Notes under the pieces: generated by a model | The model's input: the letters and a program-made list of their open reading frames with translations, nothing else | What the model was told of the DNA's origin: nothing | The model's database searches: none | Shown: positions 44,511 to 53,385 of the stretch, piece by piece | Layout of the letters: every line of letters starts with the position of its first letter | How positions within the stretch are numbered: the stretch's first letter is position 1 | Assembly (NCBI GenBank): GCA_018001225.1 | Contig: JAGNIJ010000001.1 | Span: 62,001 to 126,000 of the forward strand | Length of the DNA stretch: 64,000 bases | Reading direction: 5' to 3' | Source of the DNA: Kiritimatiellia bacterium | Lineage (GTDB): Bacteria; Verrucomicrobiota; Kiritimatiellia; CAIQIC01; JAGNIJ01 | Translations under genes and position numbers: made by a program

Positions 44511-45854
44511 ATGAGCACATGCCCCATCCAGAAAATCGTCAAGCGCGATGGCAACCTGGTGGACTACGACCGAGACCGGATCGCCACGGCCATCTTCAAG
44601 GCCGCCGCGTCCGTGGGCGGCAGCGACCGGGCGACCGCCGAGAGCCTGGCCCTTAAAGTGGAGCAGGACCTGGTCCAGGCCTATGGCTCCAAGGCCACGC
44701 CCTCGGTCGAGGATATCCAGGATATCGTCGAAGCCGTCCTGATCCGCGAGGGGCACGTCAAGACCTCCCGGGCGTACATCATCTACCGCCACCAGCGTGC
44801 CCAGGCCCGGGCGGCGCGGGCCTACGCGTTCGAGACCTCGGACAACATCCCCTACAAGAAGATTTACGAGGTCCTGCGCTGGAACATGGACCACGGCTGC
44901 GAGACCGTCGACGGCCTCAACAAGATCATCACCGATGGCAAGCTGCCGGACCTGGTCGCGGCCTGCGAGAAACGGTACAGCGACGAGGTCGCGCGAGGCG
45001 CGGAGGCCATGCTGGCGCGCCTGCCCGAGATGCGGCTGGTCATCATTGCCGGCCCGTCGTCCTCCGGCAAGACCACGACCACCATCAAGGCCAGCGAGCG
45101 CCTGAAGGCCGCCGGCGCCGAGCTGGTGGCCATCAACCTGGATCACTATTTCTTCGACCTCGAGATGCACCCGAAGGACGAGTTCGGGGACTACGACTAC
45201 GAAACGCCGCAGGCGTTGGACCTCCCCCTCATCAACGAGCACCTCGCGGCGCTGCTGGCCGGCAAGACCATCAAGACCCCGCACTACGACTTCAAGACCG
45301 GCAAGCGCAAGCTCGACGTGCACGAGATGAGCCTGAAGCCCAACCAGATCCTCATGATCGACAGCCTGCACGGTCTGTACGGCGAGATGACCAAGAGCAT
45401 CGAGCCGAACCGGAAGTTCAAGCTCTACATCGAGACGCTCGGCCAGGTGCGGACCGCGGACGGCACGTTCATGCGCTGGGCCGACAACCGCCTGCTCCGG
45501 CGGATGATCCGCGACAGCTGGCACCGGAACCTGCAGCCGCTCCAGACGCTCACACACTGGCACTACGTCCGGCGCAGCGAGATGAAGAACATCGTGCCCT
45601 ACATCGGCACCGTGGACTACCTCGTCAACAGCGCCCAGCCGTTCGAGCTGCCGATCCTCAAGCACAAGCTCTTCAAGTTCTTCCCGGAGGCGTTGAAGCT
45701 CTACAAGGACGACGCCAAACGCCAGGATGCCTACCTGCGCGCCAAGCGCGTGCACGAGTTCTTCACGCCCCTGACGGCCGTGGCGGACGACTCGGTCGTC
45801 CCTTCGAAGTCCCTGATCCGGGAGTTCATCGGTGGCAGCGAGTACCACTACTGA
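44511..45854 (+). CDS. ATP-cone / uridine-kinase-like fusion protein
   Basis: The 447-residue protein begins with an ATP-cone (IQKIVKRDGNLVDYDRDRIATAIFKAAASVGG, to about residue 95), the allosteric nucleotide sensor best known from ribonucleotide reductase and NrdR. The C-terminal part is a P-loop uridine kinase/phosphoribulokinase-like domain with GPSSSGKTTTT (Lys187), NLDHYFFDLEMHP and MIDSLHGL. A nucleotide-regulated nucleoside or sugar kinase is the likely role. A clear AAAGGAG site precedes it, and it overlaps the next gene by 23 bases. Confidence 0.82.
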   Translation: MSTCPIQKIVKRDGNLVDYDRDRIATAIFKAAASVGGSDRATAESLALKVEQDLVQAYGSKATPSVEDIQDIVEAVLIREGHVKTSRAYIIYRHQRAQARAARAYAFETSDNIPYKKIYEVLRWNMDHGCETVDGLNKIITDGKLPDLVAACEKRYSDEVARGAEAMLARLPEMRLVIIAGPSSSGKTTTTIKASERLKAAGAELVAINLDHYFFDLEMHPKDEFGDYDYETPQALDLPLINEHLAALLAGKTIKTPHYDFKTGKRKLDVHEMSLKPNQILMIDSLHGLYGEMTKSIEPNRKFKLYIETLGQVRTADGTFMRWADNRLLRRMIRDSWHRNLQPLQTLTHWHYVRRSEMKNIVPYIGTVDYLVNSAQPFELPILKHKLFKFFPEALKLYKDDAKRQDAYLRAKRVHEFFTPLTAVADDSVVPSKSLIREFIGGSEYHY

Positions 45855-47394
45855 CGCGGCCGGCAGTCTTGTCGAGGCGTTCCGGGCGGCCGCCCGGGCC
45901 ACCCCCGACGCCGTCGCGGTGTTGTTCGGCGGCCGCGCCACGACTTACGCTGCGCTGGAGGCCGGGACCGACCGGGTCGCCGCGGCCTTCGCGGCGCGCG
46001 GGGTGAAGCCCGGCGACCGCATCGGATTGTATTGCATCAACTCGGACGCCTTCGTCATCGCCTACTTCGGCATCGTCAAGGCCGGCGCCGTGGTCGTGCC
46101 GATCAACCTTCTGCTCAATCCGAAGGAAATCGCCTTCATTCTGGACGACGCCGGCGCGCGGGCGCTGATTTATTTCGAGGCGTTCGCCCAGAACGTCCAA
46201 ATCCTCAAGCCCCAGGTCCGAAATCTCGAGTGGACTGTTTGCGTCGGGGCGCAGAATCCGTTGGGCGATATCCCCTTCGCCTCCTTGCTGACGGCCGAGG
46301 GGCCGTGTCCACGGCCGCCCGTGAACGCGGCGGAGGACCTGGTTGCGATCATCTACACCTCGGGCACGACGGGCCGGCCGAAGGGGGCCATGCTGACGCA
46401 CCGGAACCTCGTGAGCAACGTGCGCAGCGTCCATGCCGCGCTGCGCTTCGAGCCCGGCCGGGATGTCGTGCTGGTGGTGCTGCCGATGTTCCACGCCTTC
46501 GCGGCGACCGCCGCCATGCTCTCGCCGCTGCTGGCCGGGTGCATGATCGTCCCGCTGCCGAAGTTCGACCCGGCGCAGGCGTCCGAGGCGATCCGCGCCT
46601 CCGGCGCCACGCTCTTTATGGGCGTGCCAAGCATGTTCAACCTGCTGCTCCGGCTCCCGCCGGAAGACACGGCCAAGCTGGCGTCGCTGCGGTTCGCTGT
46701 CTCGGGCGGCGCGGCGATGCCCGTCGAGATCATGCGCCAGTTCGAGGAGCGGTTCGGCAAGGTGGTCTACGAGGGCGACGGCCCCACCGAGTGCTCGCCC
46801 GTGACCTGCGTAAACCCGATCGGCGGGCGGCGCAAACTTGGCACCGTCGGCCTGCCCGTGCCCGGCGTCGAGATGAAGATCATGGACGGGCAGGGGCGGG
46901 AGCTTCCGCGCGGGCAGATCGGCGAGTTATGCGTGCGCGGACCCAACGTAATGAAGGGCTACTGGAGGCTGCCGGCGGAGACCGCGGAGGCGTTCTTCGG
47001 CGAATGGTTCCGCACCGGCGACCTGGGAACCGAGGACGAGGACGGCTACTTCTCCATCGTGGACCGTAAGAAGGACATGATCATCGTCAACGGGATGAAC
47101 GTGTATCCCCGTGTCGTCGAGGAGCTCTTGTACAAGCATCCGGCCGTCCGCGAGGCCGCCGTGATCGGCGAGCCGGACGACCTGCACGGCGAGGTGCCCG
47201 TGGCGTACCTCTCGCTCAAGGAAGGCGCCGCGGCGACCGAGGCGCAGGTGCGCGCGTTTTGCCGGGAGAGCCTCGGCCGGCATGAAATCCCGCGCCGGGT
47301 CGTGTTCCTTCCCGACCTGCCGAAAAACGCGGCGGGCAAGATCATGAAACGCGAACTGCGCAAGGACGGCGAACGCGAAAGGGGCGTGCCGTGA
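45832..47394 (+). CDS. Acyl-CoA synthetase (AMP-forming, FadD-like)
   Basis: The 520-residue enzyme starts at a GTG inside the preceding gene. It has complete AMP-ligase motifs: YTSGTTGRPKGAMLTHRN, a YEGDGPTECSPVT A5-type motif, EWFRTGDLGTEDEDGYFSIVDRKKDMIIVNGMNVYPRVVE and PKNAAGKIMKREL with the catalytic Lys. It should activate a fatty or other carboxylic acid as acyl-CoA. It overlaps the CPBP gene start. Confidence 0.88.
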   Translation: MAASTTTDAAGSLVEAFRAAARATPDAVAVLFGGRATTYAALEAGTDRVAAAFAARGVKPGDRIGLYCINSDAFVIAYFGIVKAGAVVVPINLLLNPKEIAFILDDAGARALIYFEAFAQNVQILKPQVRNLEWTVCVGAQNPLGDIPFASLLTAEGPCPRPPVNAAEDLVAIIYTSGTTGRPKGAMLTHRNLVSNVRSVHAALRFEPGRDVVLVVLPMFHAFAATAAMLSPLLAGCMIVPLPKFDPAQASEAIRASGATLFMGVPSMFNLLLRLPPEDTAKLASLRFAVSGGAAMPVEIMRQFEERFGKVVYEGDGPTECSPVTCVNPIGGRRKLGTVGLPVPGVEMKIMDGQGRELPRGQIGELCVRGPNVMKGYWRLPAETAEAFFGEWFRTGDLGTEDEDGYFSIVDRKKDMIIVNGMNVYPRVVEELLYKHPAVREAAVIGEPDDLHGEVPVAYLSLKEGAAATEAQVRAFCRESLGRHEIPRRVVFLPDLPKNAAGKIMKRELRKDGERERGVP

Positions 47395-48083
47395 TGGATC
47401 ACAAGCTTCGCGACACCCTGGCCCACGTGGCGCCCTTTGCCGCGTGGATCGCTTTGATCTACCTCCCCGGTTCGCCGTCGGGCTGGACCTACGCGGCGCG
47501 CGCCCTGGTCGGCCTGGCGCTCTTCCTGGGGCTCCGCCCGTGGGGCGGCTATGCCCCATTGCGGGTTCGGAATCTGCCGCTGGCCGCGGGAGTGGGCGTC
47601 GCGGTCTTCGCGGTCTGGATCCTGCCCGAGACGAAATGGGCGGCTCAATGGCCGGCCTTGCGGGAGTTCTACCTGAAGTACGCCGTGCTTCCCTGGGGCC
47701 GTCTGCCGGAGGTTGTTTCGCCGCCGCCCTACGCGCCGGAAACCTGCGGCTGGCCGCTGACCGTCGTCCGCCTGCTCGGGTCGGCCGTCATCATCTCCTT
47801 CATAGAGGAGTTCTTCTGGCGCGGCTTCATATACCGGTGGATCACCGCCCGGGATTTCCGGTCGGTGGACCTGGGCGTTTACGTCCGCAACGCTTTCTTC
47901 ATCACGGCGCTGCTGTTCGGCCTGGAGCACGACCGCTGGCTGGTCGGCATCCTGGCCGGACTCGCCTACGGGGCGCTGGCGATCCGGACCCGCGACCTGT
48001 GGGCGGCCGGCATCGCCCACGCGATCACGAACTTCCTGCTGGGCCTCTACGTCGTCGCGACGGGCCAGTATGGATTCTGGTAA
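47394..48083 (+). CDS. CPBP protease, CAAX-prenyl-protease-related (exosortase-associated type)
   Basis: About 229 residues with eight hydrophobic helices and the glutamate intramembrane protease motifs of the CPBP/Rce1 superfamily: SFIEEFFWRGFIYR, ALLFGLEHDRWLVG and AGIAHAITNFLLG. The layout matches the CAAX-prenyl-protease-related family that accompanies exosortase/PEP-CTERM systems, although no exosortase is in this window. GTG 47391 is an alternative start; an AAAGGGG site serves both. Confidence 0.8.
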   Translation: MDHKLRDTLAHVAPFAAWIALIYLPGSPSGWTYAARALVGLALFLGLRPWGGYAPLRVRNLPLAAGVGVAVFAVWILPETKWAAQWPALREFYLKYAVLPWGRLPEVVSPPPYAPETCGWPLTVVRLLGSAVIISFIEEFFWRGFIYRWITARDFRSVDLGVYVRNAFFITALLFGLEHDRWLVGILAGLAYGALAIRTRDLWAAGIAHAITNFLLGLYVVATGQYGFW

Positions 48084-48513
48084 CCGCGCTCGCCGGCCGG
48101 CGGCGCGATCCTCCCATTCCTCCCGGACGTGTGGCGCCCGGCGTGCGTCCTTTCTGCGCGCGTTCAACCGGGTCCGAGCGCCGGCGGGCGGCGGGATGCG
48201 GCAGGGCGTAGGGCGGGCGGAGCGCCCCGCGATGCCGCATCCGGCGGGACGGCCCCGCAAGCGGGCCCCTTCTGGCGTCGGGCTTGTTCCGCGATGGGCA
48301 CTCCGGTCGCGGCCGAACCCGGGGGGTGTCGGCTATTCGATTGTCACGTCTGGTCGTGTACCGTTCGAGGCCCTCCTTTCTGCGGATGGGTATCCACAGA
48401 AAGAAAGGAATCATGCCCGGCCGATTCCACGGATTTTTTTACCAAGCTTGGAATCGCGGCGACGACTCCTCCCTTGACAGGACCGGGCAGCCTGGAAGTA
48501 CATTCGGCCCGAA
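48084..48513. other. Intergenic region, no convincing gene
   Basis: The frames here lack protein-like composition. An inverted repeat GGATGCGGCA (48194-48203) with TGCCGCATCC (48233-48242) could form a hairpin. A promoter-like element for the acetyltransferase lies at 48474-48504. I see nothing else in it. Confidence 0.5.
48474..48504 (+). promoter_or_regulatory. Candidate promoter of the acetyltransferase gene
   Basis: TTGACA (48474-48479) and TACATT (48499-48504) are 19 bases apart. The -10-like box ends 9 bases before the GTG at 48514, where no ribosome site is seen, so transcription would give a leaderless message. Confidence 0.45.
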
Positions 48514-49095
48514 GTGAATCCGCCCCGGATCATTCGAACGCGCCGGTTGATTTTGCGCGCTATCAAGGAGAGCGACGCCCGGGCCGTGCACGACGCCTAT
48601 GCCTCCGATCCCGAGGCGACACGCTTCCTCGCCTGGCGGGCCCACACGACGCTTGGAGAGACGAAGGCGTTCCTTCGCCAGGCCCGCCGGACCTGGCGCC
48701 AGGGAACCGAGCACCTGTGGGCCGTGATCGTCAAGCGTGGCGGGTTGATCGGATCCGCCGGGATCCGCCCCTGCGGACCGAGGATCGAGATCGGATATGT
48801 CCTTGGCCGGGCCTGGTGGGGGCGGGGGTACGCCACGGAAGCGGCCCGGGCGATGCGGGCGTGGGCGATGAAGCAGCCGCGGGTATACCGGGTGTGGGCG
48901 ACCTGCGACGTGGAGAACAAGGCCTCGGCCCGCGTCCTCGAAAAAATAGGCATGACACGGGAAGGTATTCTTAGAAAATGGATCGTGCGCCCCGCCATGG
49001 ACTCCGCGCCGCGAGATTCATTCTGCTACTCGAGCATCAAACCTCGTAAGCCGGGAAGACGCCGGAGGCCCGCGCGAACCGGCAAGGAGCGATGA
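48514..49095 (+). CDS. GNAT acetyltransferase (RimJ/RimL type)
   Basis: The 193-residue enzyme has the N-terminal RTRRLILRAIKESDARAVHDAY of RimJ/RimL-type N-acetyltransferases, the acetyl-CoA loop YVLGRAWWGRGYATEAARAM, and the VWATCDVENKASARVLEKIGMTREGILRKW block. It transfers acetyl from acetyl-CoA to an amine, often a protein N-terminus; the substrate is unknown. A basic tail (KPRKPGRRRRPARTGK) is unusual. The start is a GTG. Confidence 0.85.
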   Translation: MNPPRIIRTRRLILRAIKESDARAVHDAYASDPEATRFLAWRAHTTLGETKAFLRQARRTWRQGTEHLWAVIVKRGGLIGSAGIRPCGPRIEIGYVLGRAWWGRGYATEAARAMRAWAMKQPRVYRVWATCDVENKASARVLEKIGMTREGILRKWIVRPAMDSAPRDSFCYSSIKPRKPGRRRRPARTGKER

Positions 49096-49098
49096 GGC

Positions 49099-49839
49099 AT
49101 GGCGGATCAATCCAGCGTGTGGGCGGCTTTTTTCAATGGGCACGCGCCGTTGTATGACGGCAACTGCTTTACCCAAAATACACCGTACGAAGTGCAGTTC
49201 CTGGTCCGGGAACTCGGGCTGAAGCCCGGGATGAGCATCCTGGACCTCGGCTGCGGCACCGGCCGGCACGCCGTCGAACTGGCCAGGCTCGGTTTCCGCG
49301 TGACCGGCGTAGATCTTTCCGCCGGCATGCTGGCGCAGGCCCGGGCCAAGGCGGCCGCCGCCGGGGTTGACGCGACGTGGATACAGGAAGACGCGACCCG
49401 GTTCTCGGCCGGGGAATCCTTCGATGCTGCGATCTGTCTCTGCGAGGGGGCGTTCGGCCTGTTGGGCGCCGGGGACGATGCGTTGGCGCAGCCCGCGGCC
49501 ATCCTGCGGAACGTGGCCGCGGCCCTGAAACCGGGCGCGCCCTGCCTGTTCACGGTGCTCAACGGCTACCGGATGGCCCGCCGGCATCGGCAGGAGGATG
49601 TGGCCTCGGGAGAATTCGATCCCCTGTCCCTGACCGAAACTACGGACTGCACCACGGGGGACAAGGCCGCGATGAGGGAGCGGGGCTTTGTGCCCACGGA
49701 ACTGGGCCTGTTGTTTGGCGCGGCCGGGTTGACCGTGGACCACATCTGGGGCGGCACGGCGGGCGCGTGGAACAAGGGGCCGGTGCAACTGGACGAGATG
49801 GAACTGATGGTGGTGGCGCACAAGCCGCCCGCCGCCTGA
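49099..49839 (+). CDS. SAM-dependent methyltransferase
   Basis: The 246-residue protein has class I methyltransferase motifs: ILDLGCGTGRHAVELARLGFRVTGVDLSAGML, IQEDATRF and AAICLCEGAFGLL. It resembles small-molecule methyltransferases of the methyltransferase type 11/25 group. It starts 3 bases after the acetyltransferase stop, so the two are co-transcribed. The substrate cannot be told. Confidence 0.8.
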   Translation: MADQSSVWAAFFNGHAPLYDGNCFTQNTPYEVQFLVRELGLKPGMSILDLGCGTGRHAVELARLGFRVTGVDLSAGMLAQARAKAAAAGVDATWIQEDATRFSAGESFDAAICLCEGAFGLLGAGDDALAQPAAILRNVAAALKPGAPCLFTVLNGYRMARRHRQEDVASGEFDPLSLTETTDCTTGDKAAMRERGFVPTELGLLFGAAGLTVDHIWGGTAGAWNKGPVQLDEMELMVVAHKPPAA

Positions 49840-49894
49840 CTAGCCGAAAAGCAGCCGGGGGGGTACACTGCATTGAGACGCGAGGAGCTGCGCT

Positions 49895-50263
49895 ATGGAT
49901 AACCTCATCAGCGGCATGGAGAAGCTGCGGAACGCCCAGAAGGCGGAGGAGAAGGCCGAGTTCGCCGCCGCCAAGGCCGAGGGCATGGCGAACCGCGTGG
50001 AGCGCTTGGAACGGGCGGTTACCCGCCTTACCTGCCTGAACCGCGCCATCTGGGAAATCTTGAGCGAGGCCGTTAACCTATCGGAGCAGGACCTGAAGGA
50101 GCGGCTCAAGCAGATCGCCGCGGAACAGGTCGAGGCCAATCGCGCCGGCAAGCCGGCGCCGCCGTGTCCGAAATGCGGCCGCCCGCTGGAGCGCGGGCGG
50201 AACATGTGCATGTACTGCGGGGCGACCCACGACGTCGGGAGCGTGTTCGACGCGCTGGTGTGA
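49895..50263 (+). CDS. Coiled-coil protein with C-terminal zinc ribbon
   Basis: The first about 85 residues of this 122-residue protein form a charged heptad-like helix (EKLRNAQKAEEKAEFAAAKAEGMANRVERLERAV). A zinc ribbon follows at 90-108 (CPKCGRPLERGRNMCMYCG). It echoes the zinc-ribbon proteins at the start of the window. A GAGGAG site precedes the ATG. The function is unknown, possibly a protein-binding adaptor. Confidence 0.7.
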   Translation: MDNLISGMEKLRNAQKAEEKAEFAAAKAEGMANRVERLERAVTRLTCLNRAIWEILSEAVNLSEQDLKERLKQIAAEQVEANRAGKPAPPCPKCGRPLERGRNMCMYCGATHDVGSVFDALV

Positions 50264-50288
50264 CCCTGCGCGGAGGGAGGGAGTCCGC

Positions 50289-50564
50289 ATGGCCAGGGGC
50301 ATAGGGTGGGGCGCGCTGGGCTACTGGGTGGTGTTCTGGATTTTTGTGTACGGCGATTTCTATCTTTCCCGCCCGGTCGCCGCGACGGCCTTGAAGCTTT
50401 TTTTTCCCGTGGCCTGCCTCATGAACCTTTATGGCCTGGTCACGGCCCTGTCGCTGTGGAGCGTCCGCCGCCGGGAGGCGGCGGGCCTGCTGCTCCTTCA
50501 CGCCCCCCCGCTGGCGGCCGTGGCCTACGGAATCTGGTGGCTCTTTTTCGGCGTCAAGATTTAG
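50289..50564 (+). CDS. Small three-helix membrane protein
   Basis: The 91-residue protein has three hydrophobic helices (about 5-25, 33-55, 64-86) and a single basic loop (VRRREA). No family is recognised. It follows the coiled-coil zinc-ribbon gene by 25 bases with a GGAGGGAG site and may be its partner. Confidence 0.6.
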   Translation: MARGIGWGALGYWVVFWIFVYGDFYLSRPVAATALKLFFPVACLMNLYGLVTALSLWSVRRREAAGLLLLHAPPLAAVAYGIWWLFFGVKI

Positions 50565-50654
50565 GACGGCCCGGTTCCTTCCGCCGCCGTGCTTAACACC
50601 TGCCGGATTCCCGGTTACTTATACGTACTAGCTGCAAGGAAGGCGCCCTTGTTC

Positions 50655-53276
50655 ATGAAAACCCGCCGGGGATTGTGCGTGCTGTGGTTCCTGTATGCCG
50701 TCGGGGTGCGGGGCCAGGAGTGGGTGCCGCTGAAGAGCGGTTCGCCTGCGTGCGGAGGGGTGCGGGTCGGCGATTCCAGCGTGACGGGCCTGACGCTGGC
50801 GGCGGAGGTGTCGGGCTTCGTCCGCGGAATGGCCGTGCTTCCGGACGGCCGCTCCTACGACTTGGTGCAGGACCCGGGCGGAGCGAGCAGCCCGATCGGC
50901 CAGCCCGACGTGCCGTCCTTCACCCAATGGATCCTCGTCCCGAACGGGTGCGAAGTCCGCATGGCGGCCACGCCCGGCGCCTCGCGGGTGTTCACGGGCG
51001 TCCGCCTGGCGCCCGTTCAGCCGCCGCCCTCCGATTCGGGCGATTCTGCCGCGATGGCCCGCGACGAGGCGGTGTATGCGCGGGACGCCGATTACCCCGG
51101 GGCGTTCGCGTCGTTCGAGGCCATCACAGAAATCCGCGGGCAGGCGGCCCGCCTGGTCCGGCTCCACCCGTACCAGTACAACCCGCGCACGGGCGTCCTG
51201 ACGGTATATCCCCGCCTCGAGGTGCGGCTGGACTTCATCGGGACGCCGGCGCGGCGCGATCCGCGGCTGGCGAGCCGCGCCTTCGACGGCCTGCTGCGGG
51301 GCGCGCCGAACGCGGACGCGGTCCTTGCCGCCGAGGCCGCCGCCCCGAGCCCGCGCGGGGTCTCGCCCTTCGGCGGGACGACGAACGGCTGCGAACTCCT
51401 GATCATCACGGCCGACGCCTTCACCAACGCCGCCTTCCAACTGGCGGAGTGGAAGATGCGGCGCGGGATCGCGACGACGGTCGTGACGACGAACGAGACC
51501 GGCAGCGCCACCAACCAGCTCCGCGATTACATCCTGAACGCCTACACCACGTGGAGCCCGGCGCCGGCCTACGTGCTGCTCATCGGCGACGCGGATTTCA
51601 TCCCCCCCTGGTACAAGACGGACCACCCCGCCGGGGAGCGGAAGAACAGCACCGACCTGTTCTACGCCGACATGAGCGCGACGCTCGATTGGATCCCGGA
51701 CCTCGCGATCGGGCGCTGGCCGGTGGAGACCGCGGCCCAGGCGACGAACTGGGCCGCGCGCGTCATCGCCTACGAGAGCGCGCCGCCCAGCCGCGCGCTG
51801 TTCGGCCGCTACTACACCAACGCGACCCTCTGCGCCTCGTTCCAGAGCTACACGGGGGCCGCCTACTACGGCTATTCCGAGCGGCGGTTCGTGAAATCGA
51901 CAGAGGATCTCCAGAACTTTCTTGCGGACGCCGGCTACGCCGCCGAGCGGATTTACGCGATGTATCAAGGCACCAACCCGACGCATTGGGCCAGTTGGCT
52001 GACGGCGTCCAGCGCCATCTTCGAAAACGACAGCCCGCCCTGGGGCGGCGTGGCCCTGGCCGCGGAGTTGCTCAAGCCGGCCTTTCCGTGGAGCGGTGCG
52101 CGGACCAACATCCGCCTGGCCGTGAACAGCGGGACCTTCCTGCTGACCCACCGCGATCACGGCAACCGGTCCGGCTGGAGCAAGCCGGTCTTCACCAAGG
52201 CCACGGACGTGGACGGCCTGACCAACGGCATCCTGCGGCCCGTGGTCTGGTCCATCAACTGCCAGACCGGCTGGTTCGACAACGAGACCGACGACGCCGC
52301 GGCGGGCACGTCGGACAGCGACGAGTGCTTCGCCGAGCACTGGGTCCGGCACGCCAGCGGCGGGGCGATCGGCGTGCTCGCGCCGACGCGAACGAGCTAC
52401 TCCTTCTACAATGACCGGCTGTTCTGGGGCATGGCGGACGCGGTCTGGACCAACTTTCTCGAATACCACGGCGTGTCGTACTCCGCGGTGGGCGAGCCGG
52501 CGTACCGCCTGGCCGACATCCTGAACCGGGCCAAGACGTATTTCCTCACCAAGTACTCCCTCTCCAGCACCTACACGAAATGCACCATGGAGATCTTCCA
52601 CTGCCTGGGCGATCCGACGCTGGAGATGTGGACCGGCCTGCCGCAGGATTTGACCGTGGCGCACACCGGCCGCGTCCCGGCCGGCTCCGCCGCCGTGACG
52701 GTGGCGGTGGCGCAGGCCGGCGCGCGGGTCTGCTGCGTGTATAGCAACCGGATCCTCGGCACCGCCGAGGCGTCAGGCGGGGTCGCCGAAGTCGCGCTCG
52801 ACCCGCCGCCGGAGGGGGGCGGCGACCTCTTCGTCACCGTCACCCTTCACAACTACCTGCCCTACCTCGGCACGGCGACGGTCTTCCAGGCGGACGCTGA
52901 TGGCGACGGCCTGCCGGACGAGTGGGAAGAGGAGTATCTCGGCTCGACCGGCTCCGCTCCGGAGGACGACGACGACGAGGACGGGCTGGATAACTACGGG
53001 GAATGGATCGGCGGGTTCGACCCGGGCGACTCGAACTCGGTCTTCTCGGCGGGCGGCGAGCCGGCCGCCGAACCCGGGGCGTATGTTCTCCAGTGGCCCA
53101 GCGCCGCGGACCGGTATTACTCGATCTACCGCGCAACCAACCTCCCCGGGCCGTTCGTCCTGCTGGACGACGAGATCCCCGCCACCCCGCCGCTCAACGT
53201 CTACACCGACGCGCCCGCGGCGGAACTGGATCCGCTGTTCTACCGGCTGGTGGTGACCACCAACGCCCCGCCGTAA
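50655..53276 (+). CDS. Gingipain-like C25 cysteine peptidase, secreted
   Basis: I start at the ATG 50655, which gives a signal peptide (MKTRRGLCVLWFLYAVGVRGQ) and 873 residues. The peptidase C25 fold is visible: the N-terminal prodomain, then CELLIITADAFTNAAFQLAEWKMRRG and YVLLIGDADFIPPWY. The catalytic His502 lies in THRDHGNRSGW and the catalytic Cys536 in VWSINCQTGWF. A calcium-binding DADGDGLPDEWEEE segment leads to a C-terminal beta domain (YYSIYRATNLPGPFVLLDDEIPATPP...LFYRLVV) shared by many secreted PVC proteins. It should cleave proteins outside the cell. There is no PEP-CTERM or obvious sorting motif. Confidence 0.85.
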   Translation: MKTRRGLCVLWFLYAVGVRGQEWVPLKSGSPACGGVRVGDSSVTGLTLAAEVSGFVRGMAVLPDGRSYDLVQDPGGASSPIGQPDVPSFTQWILVPNGCEVRMAATPGASRVFTGVRLAPVQPPPSDSGDSAAMARDEAVYARDADYPGAFASFEAITEIRGQAARLVRLHPYQYNPRTGVLTVYPRLEVRLDFIGTPARRDPRLASRAFDGLLRGAPNADAVLAAEAAAPSPRGVSPFGGTTNGCELLIITADAFTNAAFQLAEWKMRRGIATTVVTTNETGSATNQLRDYILNAYTTWSPAPAYVLLIGDADFIPPWYKTDHPAGERKNSTDLFYADMSATLDWIPDLAIGRWPVETAAQATNWAARVIAYESAPPSRALFGRYYTNATLCASFQSYTGAAYYGYSERRFVKSTEDLQNFLADAGYAAERIYAMYQGTNPTHWASWLTASSAIFENDSPPWGGVALAAELLKPAFPWSGARTNIRLAVNSGTFLLTHRDHGNRSGWSKPVFTKATDVDGLTNGILRPVVWSINCQTGWFDNETDDAAAGTSDSDECFAEHWVRHASGGAIGVLAPTRTSYSFYNDRLFWGMADAVWTNFLEYHGVSYSAVGEPAYRLADILNRAKTYFLTKYSLSSTYTKCTMEIFHCLGDPTLEMWTGLPQDLTVAHTGRVPAGSAAVTVAVAQAGARVCCVYSNRILGTAEASGGVAEVALDPPPEGGGDLFVTVTLHNYLPYLGTATVFQADADGDGLPDEWEEEYLGSTGSAPEDDDDEDGLDNYGEWIGGFDPGDSNSVFSAGGEPAAEPGAYVLQWPSAADRYYSIYRATNLPGPFVLLDDEIPATPPLNVYTDAPAAELDPLFYRLVVTTNAPP

Positions 53277-53385
53277 ATGGGCGCCCGTGCTTTCACGGTC
53301 GGGACGGCCGTGTCACGTTGTCCCGAATATCGCTCGCTTTTTCCTCCCGCCGGGGCTATAGAACGCGCACGGAAACGAGCAAATA

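Noticed and set aside
42540..45941. Very long minus-strand frame opposite rpoD and the ATP-cone kinase
   Set aside because: Antisense shadow; only its last 39 codons (42420-42539) lie outside the plus-strand genes and were kept as a possible small gene.
50655..53276. PEP-CTERM or type IX sorting tail on the C25 peptidase
   Set aside because: The C-terminus ends in a beta-domain strand (YRLVVTTNAPP) with no PEP motif, TM helix or basic end, and no T9SS genes are nearby.
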